The notes under the pieces: generated by a model | Told to the model about the DNA's origin: nothing | The model's database searches: none | The model's input: only the letters and a program-made list of their open reading frames with translations | Assembly: GCF_001050475.1 (NCBI RefSeq) | Contig: NZ_CP012034.1 | Location: 186,001 to 250,000 of the forward strand | Length of the DNA stretch: 64,000 nt | Source: Companilactobacillus ginsenosidimutans | Lineage (GTDB): Bacteria > Bacillota > Bacilli > Lactobacillales > Lactobacillaceae | Direction of reading: 5' to 3' | Translations under genes and position numbers: made by a program | Part shown: one piece after another, positions 45,799 through 52,587 of the stretch | Position numbering within the stretch: position 1 is the first letter of the stretch | How the letters are laid out: every line of letters starts with the position of its first letter

Positions 45799-46959
45799 TT
45801 AATCGTTTAAATGCTGGATTGCATAGTCAGCCTGCTCTTGAGTAAATTCTTCACCATATTGAGATGTTAATTGTTCTTGAATATCGTTAGGTGACATGCT
45901 CATTTTGTCTTGATAATCTTTAGCTTTTTTTAAAGCATTTTCATCCCAATTAACCTTTACATTATCAACCGCATATTGTGCAGCTTCAGCTGAAAAACCA
46001 TCACCGAACTGTGAAGTAAGCTGGTCATAAATTCCTTGTTGTGACATATTCATAACTTTAGCATATCTATTAGCACGGCGTAGTGCTAACTTGTATTCTG
46101 TAGGAACTTTACCATTTGATGAAGATGAATCATTTGTTTCAGAATCTGAACTTTTTGCTGTATTAGATTTAATGTCTTTCTTCTTTTCATGATTAGGATT
46201 TTCAATAAAAATAGAGTCATCATTTTTAGTAGCTCTATTTTTCACTCTTGCAGAAAAATCATATTCCTTTTCTTTTTTATCATTTTCCCCTGTACCAGGC
46301 CCATTTAAAGTAGTAGCCCATTTACCATCAGATTTTACATGTAAAGTTTTAACTACAGAATAGTTCATATCAGGATCAGTAATTTTAATAGTTGAATGTG
46401 GTGAGGCAGTTCCACTCACTGAAACAGTATTATCATTACCATTATTTAAAGTAAGTGTTCCCACATCGTTAGCATTTTTTATATGGAACTTTGTATACGC
46501 AGAATCAGGTATATCACTTACCGAAACTTTTACTGAATTTGACTTTTTACCATTTTTTGAAGATACAATTTTATAATCAGTATTATTGTCTAAATTTTTA
46601 GCTGTAAAATTACCCTTATTATCTGCTTTTACGTTTATATTCTTATCGACTCCGTAAGTATCCTTTAGCGTGACCATTGCATTCGAAAGTGTTTTGCCGG
46701 TTAATATTCCTTTTTGACTAGTTCCGGTCAATTTTATATGTTTAGTATCTACAGATAAGAATGGCTTTGGATTAATAATCTCTTCTGCATTGGCTGTAAT
46801 TCCTTTGAACAACGGGACAATCAAGATGATTGAAATAATTACTAAAGCAACAAACGGTATTTTATTGTTGTTTAATCCTTTGTAAAATTTTAAAAGTGCA
46901 TAAGCAAGAATAGCAATGATAGCAACATCAAGTATCATTCCAAATATATTTAAACTCAT
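45799..46959 (-). CDS. Ltp-type superinfection-exclusion protein, membrane-anchored
   Basis: The 386-residue protein has two N-terminal membrane segments (near residues 5-22 and 33-50) and Ig-like or carboxypeptidase-regulatory-like beta domains (residues about 65-235). A Ser/Asn/Lys linker follows. At the C terminus are two Ltp repeats of about 47 residues: one with ANRYAKVMNMSQQGIYDQL, the other with AKDYQDKMSMSPNDIQEQL. Both share QLTSQ(F/Y)G and A-x-x-A(V/I). In phage TP-J34 the Ltp lipoprotein with such repeats blocks DNA injection by related phages. Here the anchor is a membrane helix and there is no lipobox. The position between int and the repressor fits a prophage-expressed exclusion gene. 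The start ATG 46959 has GGAGG upstream. Confidence 0.75.
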   Translation of the reverse strand: MSLNIFGMILDVAIIAILAYALLKFYKGLNNNKIPFVALVIISIILIVPLFKGITANAEEIINPKPFLSVDTKHIKLTGTSQKGILTGKTLSNAMVTLKDTYGVDKNINVKADNKGNFTAKNLDNNTDYKIVSSKNGKKSNSVKVSVSDIPDSAYTKFHIKNANDVGTLTLNNGNDNTVSVSGTASPHSTIKITDPDMNYSVVKTLHVKSDGKWATTLNGPGTGENDKKEKEYDFSARVKNRATKNDDSIFIENPNHEKKKDIKSNTAKSSDSETNDSSSSNGKVPTEYKLALRRANRYAKVMNMSQQGIYDQLTSQFGDGFSAEAAQYAVDNVKVNWDENALKKAKDYQDKMSMSPNDIQEQLTSQYGEEFTQEQADYAIQHLND

Positions 46960-47020
46960 AATTTCCTCCATAAATATATATTTAATCAGTATAAGCGTAT
47001 CAGAAGGGATGTATTAAAAG

Positions 47021-47419
47021 CTAATTCATTACCATTTTCTTCTTTACTATATATTCATATCTTAGAGGAATACAGAATTGCTGTAGAAACATAATATAGC
47101 TATTGAAGTGGATATCATAATCTTTACAATATTGTAGTAGTAAATCTATGGCTACTTTATTAGCAGCACTTTCAGCATTAATTTTCCCCACACCAGACTT
47201 GTCATACATATAGCAAGAATCACCATTAAGCATATGACCAATCTCATGAGCTACCACCATTGGTAGTTCCTCTTGCTTGTACCAATTCGTATTAATAAAC
47301 ATCATGTTACGTTCTGGTATAGCTAAGGAAGGCCAATCAGAATCTATTCCATTAAGTAATTCGAATCCTATGTGATTATCTAGTGCGTAATTCAGTAAGT
47401 AAGTTGTAACATCACTCAT
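47021..47419 (-). CDS. ImmA/IrrE-family metallopeptidase
   Basis: The 132-residue protein has the zinc motif HEIGH at residues 58-62 (MVVAHEIGHMLNGDS) and a later helix with NAESAANKVAIDLLL that supplies the third ligand. ImmA proteins cut phage-type repressors and cause induction. It lies four bases downstream of the CI-like repressor gene, its likely target. Confidence 0.9.
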   Translation of the reverse strand: MSDVTTYLLNYALDNHIGFELLNGIDSDWPSLAIPERNMMFINTNWYKQEELPMVVAHEIGHMLNGDSCYMYDKSGVGKINAESAANKVAIDLLLQYCKDYDIHFNSYIMFLQQFCIPLRYEYIVKKKMVMN

Positions 47420-47422
47420 ATA

Positions 47423-47758
47423 TTATTTTCCCCCATCTAAGATACGTCTAATCATTTCTAATTCCTCCGGTGGTATTTCTCTACCACCATAGCTCATGAT
47501 AGTGTAGTCATCTTGCATAGCATCTTTAATATCTACTTTTTTAGATTTAGCGTTAATATCCGGATCATCCGTTTTACCCAATAGGTAGTCTACAGATACG
47601 TGTAAAACATTAGCAACCTTAGATAGGCTTTCAGTACTAGGCGTTTTAGTTTTCCAATGATATATGGAATTTGTGCCTAAGCCAGCTTTGTCATTTAGTT
47701 TTGTTAGGGAATACCCCTGTTCTTTTGAAACTTTTTTAATTCGTTCAAACGTTGTCAT
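47423..47758 (-). CDS. CI-like prophage repressor (XRE family)
   Basis: The 111-residue protein has an HTH domain at residues 4-58. The recognition region is LTKLNDKAGLGTNSIYHWKT, followed by LSKVANVLHVSVDYLLGKTDD. A short C-terminal part follows and no peptidase domain is present, so control is expected through the ImmA protease next door. The start is ATG 47758 with ACGGAG upstream. Three related 18-bp operators lie in front of it. It should hold the prophage silent by binding these sites. Confidence 0.88.
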   Translation of the reverse strand: MTTFERIKKVSKEQGYSLTKLNDKAGLGTNSIYHWKTKTPSTESLSKVANVLHVSVDYLLGKTDDPDINAKSKKVDIKDAMQDDYTIMSYGGREIPPEELEMIRRILDGGK

Positions 47759-47789
47759 AACAATGTTCTCCGTAAGTTTGACGAATTTA

Positions 47790-47968
47790 ATTAGCACAAA
47801 TGCGTAAATACACTTGTAAAATTAGCATTTGTGCGCAATAATTAATTCATCAAGTAATTGAGCAACAAAAACAGACAACCACCGATACAATACTTTGGCG
47901 AGAATTGCGGTAGTAGTAGGTCTTTCATTGCTTATTTAGTATGTCTTCATATTAGCACCTGTGCTAAT
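47790..47968. promoter_or_regulatory. Lysis-lysogeny switch with three 18-bp operators
   Basis: Three similar dyads lie between the leftward repressor gene and the rightward early genes: ATTAGCACAAATGCGTAA at 47790-47807, ATTAGCATTTGTGCGCAA at 47821-47838, and the best one, ATTAGCACCTGTGCTAAT, at 47951-47968. The common form is ATTAGCAC-NN-GTGCTAAT. They are the probable binding sites of the CI-like and Cro-like proteins. Confidence 0.82.
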
Positions 47969-48015
47969 TAAGGTCAACAACTTGATGAACAAATAACAAA
48001 GAGGAGGTGAAAGAT

Positions 48016-48195
48016 ATGAATGATGAAGAATTTACTTTAGAAAGTTCCATATATGGAAGAGCATCAATGGAAATTGCTTTACAAAATGGAAACGAATTTA
48101 TGGATCTAATAAAAAAAGCTCAGCAAGATTCTGCTGAACTTCAAAAAGATTTAGAAAGACTACAACATCTGAATCCTATTTTTAAAACTAAATAA
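48016..48195 (+). CDS. Small early phage protein
   Basis: The 59-residue acidic, helical protein (MNDEEFTLESSIYGRASMEI, then KKAQQDSAELQKDLERLQHL) has no recognised domain and may form a coiled coil. It has a very strong AGGAGGTG site. It is the first gene on the rightward side of the switch, where Cro often sits, but no HTH is seen in it. It overlaps the convergent gene at 48188 by eight bases. Confidence 0.6.
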   Translation: MNDEEFTLESSIYGRASMEIALQNGNEFMDLIKKAQQDSAELQKDLERLQHLNPIFKTK

Positions 48196-48628
48196 TTCCA
48201 ACCGGACGCATAGTGCCGAGATAATCATAAAACTTGAAAACGGTTTTAGGCATATCAAGGAATTCAATATTTGTCACAAAAGGATCGATTGAAGGGTCGT
48301 CTAATGTTTTTACCAAATTGTTTAACTTCTCAAAGACAACTGGATAATTCGCGGAAACATCATTAAAACCAAACGGATCAAAACTTTCCTTAAAGGACCT
48401 ATTCAGTTCTGGAAAGTTACTGCTGTTAATATTTTTAATCCAATCTGCAACAAAAAGTTTTCCTTTAGTTTCATTCACTGCTTTTGAGTTTTCTCGATTC
48501 TCAAAGCCTTCTGAACAAAAGACAATTTTTCTCTGATCGAATTCTATATCGGATTTGGAATTTTTCTGAATCCATGAAAGACCATATATAAAAATCTGAG
48601 ACTGTTTCTCAGTTAATATCTTATCCAT
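48188..48628 (-). CDS. Reverse-oriented prophage cargo gene, unknown function
   Basis: The 146-residue soluble protein has no signal or membrane segment. It begins MDKILTEKQSQIFIYGLSWI and ends FKFYDYLGTMRPVGII. No family is recognised. It is transcribed against its neighbours and lies head to head with an HTH gene at 48692, with a 63-bp divergent promoter region between them. The same arrangement recurs at 49894/50350 with a different cargo. The AGAGGTGAAAT ribosome site before its ATG is nearly the same as that of the second cargo gene. It may be a lysogenic-conversion or defence gene expressed from the prophage. Confidence 0.6.
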   Translation of the reverse strand: MDKILTEKQSQIFIYGLSWIQKNSKSDIEFDQRKIVFCSEGFENRENSKAVNETKGKLFVADWIKNINSSNFPELNRSFKESFDPFGFNDVSANYPVVFEKLNNLVKTLDDPSIDPFVTNIEFLDMPKTVFKFYDYLGTMRPVGII

Positions 48629-48691
48629 ATTATTTCACCTCTAATATTTTGGGATAACTAAAGTATAACAACAGAAAGGAGATGTTTTTTT

Positions 48692-48895
48692 ATGCCAGAA
48701 GAACAATTCGCAAAGGTAGCATATGACATTGAACGATCAATCAAAGTTGAATTATTGAATCGAGATATGACTCAAAAAGAATTAGCCGAACTAATTCATG
48801 CTAATCCACAACAATTGAATAGAGCTATTAAAGGCGACATGACACCCAAGTCACGTGAGTTACGTGAGCAAATTGAAAAAGTCCTCGGTATATAG
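48692..48895 (+). CDS. Cro-like HTH protein, copy 1
   Basis: The 67-residue protein is a single XRE-type HTH (MTQKELAELIHANPQQLNRA, recognition helix PQQLNRAIKG). Residues 37-58 are identical to the second copy at 50350, and about 48 of 67 positions match overall. It is divergent from the cargo gene at 48188 and upstream of the antirepressor gene. It may act as Cro at the switch, or control the divergent promoter beside it. Confidence 0.82.
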   Translation: MPEEQFAKVAYDIERSIKVELLNRDMTQKELAELIHANPQQLNRAIKGDMTPKSRELREQIEKVLGI

Positions 48896-48928
48896 GCAGT
48901 ACGAATATAAAAAAAGGAGATGAATGAA

Positions 48929-49660
48929 ATGAACAACTTAGTAATTATGAAAGATCAGCAAGCAGTGACTAGCAGTTTACAAGTTGCGGAAACGTTTGAT
49001 AAAAGCCACAAGCATGTATTAAAGGCGATCGACAACTTAAAAGAGGGGGTGGCCGAAAATTGGGCAGACCTATTTTATGAAGATACATATATTCATCCTC
49101 AAAATAGACAACCATACCGCGTAATTTACATGAGCCGAGATGGTTTTACATTGCTAGCAATGGGATTCACAGGCAAGAAAGCTCTTAAATTCAAAATGCG
49201 ATATATTGAAGCTTTTAACAAGATGGAGGATCAAATAAAAACTGGCGGTTTTAAAGTTCCGTCAACAATGGCCGAAGCTTTACGGTTAGCAGCCGACCAA
49301 CAAGAACAGCTTGAACTAATGAAACCCAAAGCGATATTTGCAGATTCGGTAGCAACATCACATACCACTATCTTAGTTGGTGATCTTGCCAAAATCATCA
49401 AAGGAAATGGCGTTGATACAGGTGCAAGACGTTTATTCCAATGGATGAGAGATAACGGGTACTTAATCAAGCGTAAAGGCGCAGATTATAATTCTCCAAC
49501 TCAAAAATCGATGGAAATGGGATTGTTCAAGATCAAGGAATCGAGCCACGTTAACGGTGATGGGGTAACTGTCGTTACTAAAACACCTAAGGTTACCGGT
49601 AAAGGACAACAATACTTCGTAAATAAATTTCTTGCAGATCAGCAGTTAAAAATCTTATAG
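48929..49660 (+). CDS. Phage antirepressor, Rha plus KilAC domains
   Basis: The 243-residue protein has a Rha-type N-terminal domain at about residues 1-105 (VAETFDKSHKHVLKAIDNLK, then YRVIYMSRDGFTLLAMGFTG and KALKFKMRYIEAFNKME). A KilAC/ANT-type domain follows at residues 120-243 (LVGDLAKIIKGNGVDTGARR, WMRDNGYLIKRKGADYNSPT). Such proteins interfere with the repressor or with host control after infection. The start is ATG 48929, nine bases after AAGGAG; an ATG at 48920 abuts that site. Confidence 0.9.
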   Translation: MNNLVIMKDQQAVTSSLQVAETFDKSHKHVLKAIDNLKEGVAENWADLFYEDTYIHPQNRQPYRVIYMSRDGFTLLAMGFTGKKALKFKMRYIEAFNKMEDQIKTGGFKVPSTMAEALRLAADQQEQLELMKPKAIFADSVATSHTTILVGDLAKIIKGNGVDTGARRLFQWMRDNGYLIKRKGADYNSPTQKSMEMGLFKIKESSHVNGDGVTVVTKTPKVTGKGQQYFVNKFLADQQLKIL

Positions 49661-49703
49661 ACGTTTGATGAACAAATTAATGGATGGAGCAGGTGACCTA
49701 TCA

Positions 49704-49934
49704 GTGAAAAGATACGATTTCATTTACTTTTATAAAAATTTTTTCAACCAATGGATACCGCTGAGCGTCGGTCATACTAACGACTTGTCTTTGGTTTTAT
49801 GGAAGAAGAACAACGTAAAAGAAGACCTACAACGAGCGGGATGTAAGCCTTCAAAAAAAGTATTCATATATATAGACGGTCGGGTGTTTCTAGTTAAGGA
49901 TTACCCATTTGATTCAAAATCATCTCGGCAATAA
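49704..49934 (+). CDS. Small early phage protein
   Basis: The product is 76 residues if started at GTG 49704, which has AGGTGA eight bases before it. It contains RYDFIYFYKNFFNQWIPLSV and ends with KVFIYIDGRVFLVKDYPF. No family is recognised. Its end overlaps the convergent cargo gene at 49894 by 41 bp, an unusually large overlap that may mark an insertion junction. Confidence 0.5.
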   Translation: MKRYDFIYFYKNFFNQWIPLSVGHTNDLSLVLWKKNNVKEDLQRAGCKPSKKVFIYIDGRVFLVKDYPFDSKSSRQ

Positions 49935-50286
49935 CTTTTGATCCTATGTTTTCAATCAAAGAAATAGAAACAGACGCGAAATCTTTGGTGATGGATTTAG
50001 TTTTACTCCATACCTTATTATCACGAATTGTGTCTAAAAATTTATGACCATTCCAAGTAATCATGCCAGTACTAAATGAATAAATGTCACCGTTCACCCA
50101 TTGAATAGATGACTTTAAGTAATTGGTTTCGTCTAACTTAGCAAGAACATATTTAATTGTATCCTTCTCGTAGTTGGATAATTCACTTGCTTCTAGAAAT
50201 TCGTCTAGGAACAAGAATTTTCCAAAAACAGCTTTATCTTCAATATAAAGCATAACGTCACGAACACAATCCTGGTTTAAACGCAT
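49894..50286 (-). CDS. DUF2513-like protein, second reverse-oriented cargo gene
   Basis: The 130-residue protein begins MRLNQDCVRDVMLYIEDKAV, the typical start of DUF2513 phage proteins. It continues with a winged-helix-like region (LSNYEKDTIKYVLAKLDETN, then FSTGMITWNGHKFLDTIRD) and an amphipathic C-terminal helix. The function is unknown. It lies head to head with the HTH gene at 50350, repeating the layout at 48188/48692. It has the same type of ribosome site, CGAGGTGAAAT. It may be expressed in the lysogen. Confidence 0.75.
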   Translation of the reverse strand: MRLNQDCVRDVMLYIEDKAVFGKFLFLDEFLEASELSNYEKDTIKYVLAKLDETNYLKSSIQWVNGDIYSFSTGMITWNGHKFLDTIRDNKVWSKTKSITKDFASVSISLIENIGSKVIAEMILNQMGNP

Positions 50287-50349
50287 TATAATTTCACCTC
50301 GAATATATATGGATTGATTAAATTATATCAATAGAAAGGAGTTGATCGT

Positions 50350-50553
50350 ATGCCAGAAGAAAAAATTGCAGAAGTTGCGTATGAATTAGAAAGTTCAATC
50401 AAGATTGCACTTATTAAAAATCATATTACACAACGAGAACTTGCAGAACAAATTAATGCTAATCCTCAACAACTCAATAGAGCAATCAAAGGTGACATGA
50501 CACCTAAATCTAGAGAATTACGAAAGCAAATTGAAAAAATTCTTGGAATGTAG
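50350..50553 (+). CDS. Cro-like HTH protein, copy 2
   Basis: The 67-residue paralog of the product at 48692 (about 72% identical) has an identical block over residues 37-58. The differences cluster in the first 36 residues, including the scaffold helices before the recognition helix. The strong AAAGGAG site and the divergent spacing to the cargo gene are also shared. The two copies could bind the same DNA and regulate both divergent promoters. Confidence 0.82.
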   Translation: MPEEKIAEVAYELESSIKIALIKNHITQRELAEQINANPQQLNRAIKGDMTPKSRELRKQIEKILGM

Positions 50554-50564
50554 GAGGTATGAAC

Positions 50565-50906
50565 ATGCAAAAAATAACGGCAACTGTAGTAATGGAAATA
50601 CCAGAAGATAAAGTGATCATCAGTAAAGCTGATTTCGAAGAATATCAAGCACTCAAAGATGACGATTACTGGTGGACTCCAAAAGATTTAAAGGACCATT
50701 ACCACCACGATATCAATTGGTTCAAAGAGAAAGTTTTGTTTGTTCCTAGATATAAAAAAGAGCTTTCAACTGAATTCGGAGGCTGTGTTCATTATTCATC
50801 GAACGATCCTGTGGACGGTGAGAAATACAACGGTCGTTATTGGAGTTTTGAACCTGGTAGATTTAGAAAATTCATGAAGGAACACTTTGCTGAAATAAAT
50901 CAATAG
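50565..50906 (+). CDS. DUF771 family phage protein
   Basis: The 113-residue protein contains ISKADFEEYQALKDDDYWWT, an excisionase-like winged helix region, then PKDLKDHYHHDINWFKEKVL and YNGRYWSFEPGRFRKFMKEH. This is the DUF771 pattern seen in early regions of Gram-positive phages. It is a likely DNA-binding protein; a role in excision is possible. The start is ATG 50565 after AGGAGGT. Confidence 0.8.
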   Translation: MQKITATVVMEIPEDKVIISKADFEEYQALKDDDYWWTPKDLKDHYHHDINWFKEKVLFVPRYKKELSTEFGGCVHYSSNDPVDGEKYNGRYWSFEPGRFRKFMKEHFAEINQ

Positions 50907-50918
50907 GAGGACAAAGTA

Positions 50919-51044
50919 ATGATTTCTATACCAATAATCGTGTGGTTACCAGTTTTTACTGGAGTATTGACTGGTCTGATCACGTACTTATTTACTAAAT
51001 ACAAAACGTGGGAAAACATTAAGAAACATATTTTTGGATTCTAG
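50919..51044 (+). CDS. 41-residue single-pass membrane peptide
   Basis: A short frame follows TAGGAGG with ATG at 50919. The product has a hydrophobic segment (IPIIVWLPVFTGVLTGLITY) and a basic C-terminal tail. It lies 12 bp after the DUF771 gene and 11 bp before the next gene, both with good ribosome sites, so it is probably real. The function is unknown. Confidence 0.6.
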   Translation: MISIPIIVWLPVFTGVLTGLITYLFTKYKTWENIKKHIFGF

Positions 51045-51055
51045 GAGGTGAAAAC

Positions 51056-51361
51056 ATGAATTCTGAAGATGAAATTAAAGAATTAAAAAAGAAAGTTAGA
51101 CATCTAGAAATGATGTTGACTTTTAGTCCAGAGATTATTGAATGTGGGGAATATCGCGATTGGGAACTAGTAAAAAAACACGGTGAACCAGTCAGCATGC
51201 CACATGAATATTCAGTAATTTTGTTAAAAAATAAACACCTAAAAATTATACCAAAGGATGTGATTATTATGCCAGGTTTTGATGAATGGCTACAAGATGA
51301 AACACGATACGGTTCACTAACTAGACCAGAGAGAGGTGATGGTAATGAACAACAGGATTAA
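51056..51361 (+). CDS. Small phage protein, coiled-coil start
   Basis: The 101-residue protein has an N-terminal charged helix (EDEIKELKKKVRHLEMML) that may be a coiled coil, followed by a beta-rich part with SVILLKNKHLKIIPKDVIIM. No family is recognised. The site AGGAGGTG lies before the ATG. It overlaps the following HTH gene by 17 bp. Confidence 0.65.
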   Translation: MNSEDEIKELKKKVRHLEMMLTFSPEIIECGEYRDWELVKKHGEPVSMPHEYSVILLKNKHLKIIPKDVIIMPGFDEWLQDETRYGSLTRPERGDGNEQQD

Positions 51362-51551
51362 AGAACTAAGAAGAGAACAATCTATAAAGCAGAAACAATT
51401 AGCTGAATATTTTCATGTCAGTCCTTCCACAATTCATGGCTGGGAGCGTGGAGATGTACCAATGTTGATTGATGACTTCCACACGCTTGCAATGATTTTT
51501 GATGTATCAATGGAATATTTAGGAGGTTATAGAGATGAACGCAATAGATAA
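51345..51551 (+). CDS. XRE-family HTH regulator
   Basis: The 68-residue HTH protein contains IKELRREQSIKQKQLAEYFH, then VSPSTIHGWERGDVPML and LAMIFDVSMEYLGGY. The start is ATG 51345 after GAGAGGTG. It differs from the two Cro-like copies. Its end overlaps the next small frame by 17 bp. It may control the early genes or host genes. Confidence 0.82.
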   Translation: MNNRIKELRREQSIKQKQLAEYFHVSPSTIHGWERGDVPMLIDDFHTLAMIFDVSMEYLGGYRDERNR

Positions 51552-51711
51552 GTTGACGGATGCCTATTATGCAAAATGTCAATGGGAAGAATTTAGGGAC
51601 AGGATCGTTAAGAAAAAACTAACATACGGTACTGTTGTCCACGATTATTTCAAACTTGTGGACGAGATGAACCGTACTAAGGAGGAGTTAAAGCAATGGA
51701 ACATGAATTAG
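51535..51711 (+). CDS. 58-residue phage protein
   Basis: A frame from ATG 51535, with AGGAGGT upstream, gives MNAIDKLTDAYYAKCQWEEF and then a basic stretch DRIVKKKLTYGTVVHDY. It overlaps genes on both sides by about 16 bp, as is common in packed phage early regions. No family is recognised. Confidence 0.55.
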   Translation: MNAIDKLTDAYYAKCQWEEFRDRIVKKKLTYGTVVHDYFKLVDEMNRTKEELKQWNMN

Positions 51712-51908
51712 ATGTATTGATCGATAAAGCTATTGAATTCTACAAAGCTAGACACGCTTATAACTGGATGCCTACGAAGCGGAACAAAGCAGAGTACATT
51801 CAACAAGCTAACGAGTTGCACCAAATAAAAAAGTCCATCACCACGGCAATGGGGACGGACACAAATAAAATAAATATACATTCACAGTATAACACGGAGG
51901 AACGTTAA
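51696..51908 (+). CDS. Small phage protein
   Basis: The 70-residue basic helical protein (LDVLIDKAIEFYKARHAYNW, then NKAEYIQQANELHQIKKSI) has an AAGGAGGAG site upstream. No recognised domain. It is part of a run of overlapping small genes. Confidence 0.6.
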   Translation: MEHELDVLIDKAIEFYKARHAYNWMPTKRNKAEYIQQANELHQIKKSITTAMGTDTNKINIHSQYNTEER

Positions 51909-51910
51909 AT

Positions 51911-52102
51911 ATGAAGGAAGAAAAATTAGTATTAGAAAAACAACCAAAGGCACAAGAAAATTATTCAAAACCGGTATTTATTGATAGTGATCTCTATAAA
52001 AAAATTGTTGAATTGAAGGCCGAAACGGGTATGCCAATTCGGCAAATTATTAATCGATTTGTTGAATATTCAATCGAACATGTTGAAATCAAGGAGAGAT
52101 AA
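51911..52102 (+). CDS. Small protein, ribbon-helix-helix-like
   Basis: The 63-residue protein has a strand KPVFIDSDLYKKIVELKAET followed by GMPIRQIINRFVEYSIEHV, the strand-helix-helix layout of Arc/MetJ-type DNA-binding proteins. It is two bases from its neighbours on each side. It may regulate the replication genes downstream. The family call is from pattern only. Confidence 0.55.
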   Translation: MKEEKLVLEKQPKAQENYSKPVFIDSDLYKKIVELKAETGMPIRQIINRFVEYSIEHVEIKER

Positions 52103-52104
52103 AA

Positions 52105-52584
52105 ATGGCCACATTATATGAATTAACTGGTAATTATAAAAAATTACTAGAGTATGCAGAGGATTCAGATCCAACACTGTATCACGACACAATGGACAGT
52201 ATCACTGATGCCATTGAAGACAAAGCTGTCGGATACGCAAAGGTAGATAAGGAACTGGCAAAGGACGAAGTTGCACTAAAAGAAGAAGCACAACGCCTTA
52301 ATGCACGGGCTCATGTCATTGCAAACAATCGCAAGCGACTAAAGGAGAACTTGCAAATTGCTATGGAAGAAACTTCCACGCCTAAGATCAAAACTCCAGA
52401 GTTTACTATCTACATTCAGAAAAACAATCCTTCAGTAAGCATTGTGGATGAGCATGACATTCCCGCTTATCTATTTGAAACCAAACAGGTTATGGATAAG
52501 AAAAGAATTTCGTCACTTTTAAAGGAAGGGAAAGACGTGCCAGGTGCTGAATTGAAAACTAGCTCGTCTGTAAGGATTAGATAA
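52105..52584 (+). CDS. Siphovirus Gp157 family protein
   Basis: The 159-residue protein has the Gp157 features: MATLYELTGNYKKLLEYAED at the start, a central coiled coil (ELAKDEVALKEEAQRLNARA), then RLKENLQIAMEETSTPKIKT and a C-terminal strand region ending SSSVRIR. In Streptococcus phage Sfi the homolog has been linked to phage resistance when expressed by the host. The gene opens the phage replication and recombination block. Confidence 0.85.
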   Translation: MATLYELTGNYKKLLEYAEDSDPTLYHDTMDSITDAIEDKAVGYAKVDKELAKDEVALKEEAQRLNARAHVIANNRKRLKENLQIAMEETSTPKIKTPEFTIYIQKNNPSVSIVDEHDIPAYLFETKQVMDKKRISSLLKEGKDVPGAELKTSSSVRIR

Positions 52585-52587
52585 ATA

